From assembly GCA_937930635.1 (NCBI GenBank), contig CALHCF010000003.1:62001-126000 (forward strand): a stretch of DNA of 64,000 bases, read 5' to 3'. The translations under genes were made by a program, and so were the position numbers. The notes below the pieces were generated by a model, which searched no databases, had not been told where the DNA came from, and was given only the letters and a program-made list of their open reading frames with translations. This document shows positions 63,368-64,000 of this stretch, piece by piece; the first letter of the stretch is position 1, and every line of letters begins with the position of its first letter. The stretch is from an uncultured Rhizobiaceae group bacterium. Its GTDB lineage: Bacteria; Pseudomonadota; Alphaproteobacteria; Rhizobiales; Rhizobiaceae.

Positions 63368-64000
63368 TTATCCGCAGGTCTGGCCTTTCCAGTCCGGCTT
63401 GTCGGAAACATATTTTGCGGCTGCGTCCTCAAGAAGCGGACGGACGACATCATTCATCGGCTCAATCAGATCGGTCGTCCGTTTCCAGTCGTTGCCGTCC
63501 CACTGCTGGATGAAGACGGAACCGCCACCTTCATGATCCGCACAGTCGCCTTTGACCGCACCAGTGAAGCCCTCAAGACCAAGCTCTTTCAGGCGCGCAT
63601 TGGAAAGGTCGAATTTCTCCAGACCAAGACGCATGTCCTCGCCGGTTATGGCTTTCTTGCCTGTGGCCTTTTGGGCGGCCGCAATGGCTTCAGCAACAAT
63701 CACCGCATTGAACAGGCCGCGGTTGTAGAGCACGTCTCCAACCTTGTCCTTATCCGATTTGGAATTCCCTTTATCGACAACATGTTTGATTACGTCCTGC
63801 AAAGCAGGGTAATCCGTGCCGATACCGGAGAAGTTGGCTGCCAGGTAGCCTTTGCCGTCTGCACCAACCGGATCCAGATCCGCATGGGCACCTGACCACC
63901 AGTTGCCGATGAACTTATCAAGCGGGAAGCGAATTTTCTTGGCTTCCTTGACAGCGGTGGCGTTCATCGCACCCCAGCCCCACATAATCATCCAATCAGG
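63368..64000 (-). CDS. ABC transporter substrate-binding protein, C-terminal part (cut by window edge)
   Basis: This is the C-terminal 210 residues of a periplasmic branched-chain-amino-acid-type binding protein. The frame is open to the right edge, so the start and signal peptide lie outside. Visible features are KFIGNWWSGAHADLDPVGAD, GKGYLAANFSGIGTDYPALQ and the Cys-bearing segments VKGDCADHEGGGSVFIQQWD and GQTCG, which may form a disulfide. It belongs with the LivF-like ATPase downstream. Confidence 0.85.
   Translation of the reverse strand, partial: PDWMIMWGWGAMNATAVKEAKKIRFPLDKFIGNWWSGAHADLDPVGADGKGYLAANFSGIGTDYPALQDVIKHVVDKGNSKSDKDKVGDVLYNRGLFNAVIVAEAIAAAQKATGKKAITGEDMRLGLEKFDLSNARLKELGLEGFTGAVKGDCADHEGGGSVFIQQWDGNDWKRTTDLIEPMNDVVRPLLEDAAAKYVSDKPDWKGQTCG

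Noticed and set aside
1..64000. CRISPR array
   Set aside because: No series of regularly spaced identical direct repeats was seen; the repeat tracts found are short tandem units without spacers.

Overview
The window looks like chromosome of a Hyphomicrobiales (Rhizobiales) alphaproteobacterium of medium GC content, possibly a marine or soil heterotroph. I infer this from gene content: a NepR-EcfG general stress pair, a CpdR-type receiver beside N-formylglutamate amidohydrolase and HisN, heterotetrameric sarcosine oxidase, a urea ABC transporter next to a complete urease set, a DUF459 SGNH protein, and a ROSE-like leader on a small heat shock gene. Nothing in the window names the species. Genes are cut at both edges (sarcosine oxidase beta at the left, an ABC transporter binding protein at the right).

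Region by region. 1-4810: soxB(partial)-D-A-G, oxidative demethylation of sarcosine feeding tetrahydrofolate C1 metabolism. 4832-7488: a membrane-inserted alpha/beta hydrolase coupled to an isoprenylcysteine-methyltransferase-like membrane protein, then a secreted alpha/beta hydrolase. 7736-8481: nepR-ecfG. 8508-9812: a DAO-family flavoprotein. 9991-24614: a 14.6 kb integrated element at the 3' end of tRNA-Val(GAC), bounded by perfect 51-bp direct repeats, with a tyrosine integrase at its left end. It carries an AlpA-like regulator, an HNH/AP2 endonuclease, a replication-initiation-like protein with iteron-like repeats beside it, two large virion ejection proteins, a terminase-small-like protein, tail-associated proteins and several tiny overlapping genes. 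No large terminase, portal, capsid or tail-tube gene is visible. 24641-36625: a urea island, with ureDABCEFG on the minus strand, a LysR regulator, and the divergent urtABCDE transporter.

37012-41008: cpdR, N-formylglutamate amidohydrolase, hisN, a lysophospholipase-like hydrolase, and hsp20 with a ROSE-like RNA thermometer. 41442-47613: gltBD glutamate synthase, which can assimilate the ammonium released by urease. 47662-54475: cell-envelope genes (DUF459 SGNH protein, MltB-type transglycosylase, galU, an outer-membrane beta-barrel protein, kdsD-type isomerase, an NfeD-like membrane protein). 54593-58709: ferrochelatase, a UshA-like phosphoesterase and a cytochrome P450. 58721-64000: a PaaK-like acyl-CoA ligase, a membrane zinc peptidase, three unknown genes, and the end of a branched-chain-amino-acid-type ABC transporter operon with a strong internal terminator.

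The least explained part is the tRNA-Val element: it keeps integration, a replication-like module and ejection-protein genes but no visible capsid or packaging machinery, so it is either a decayed podovirus-like prophage or a phage satellite.
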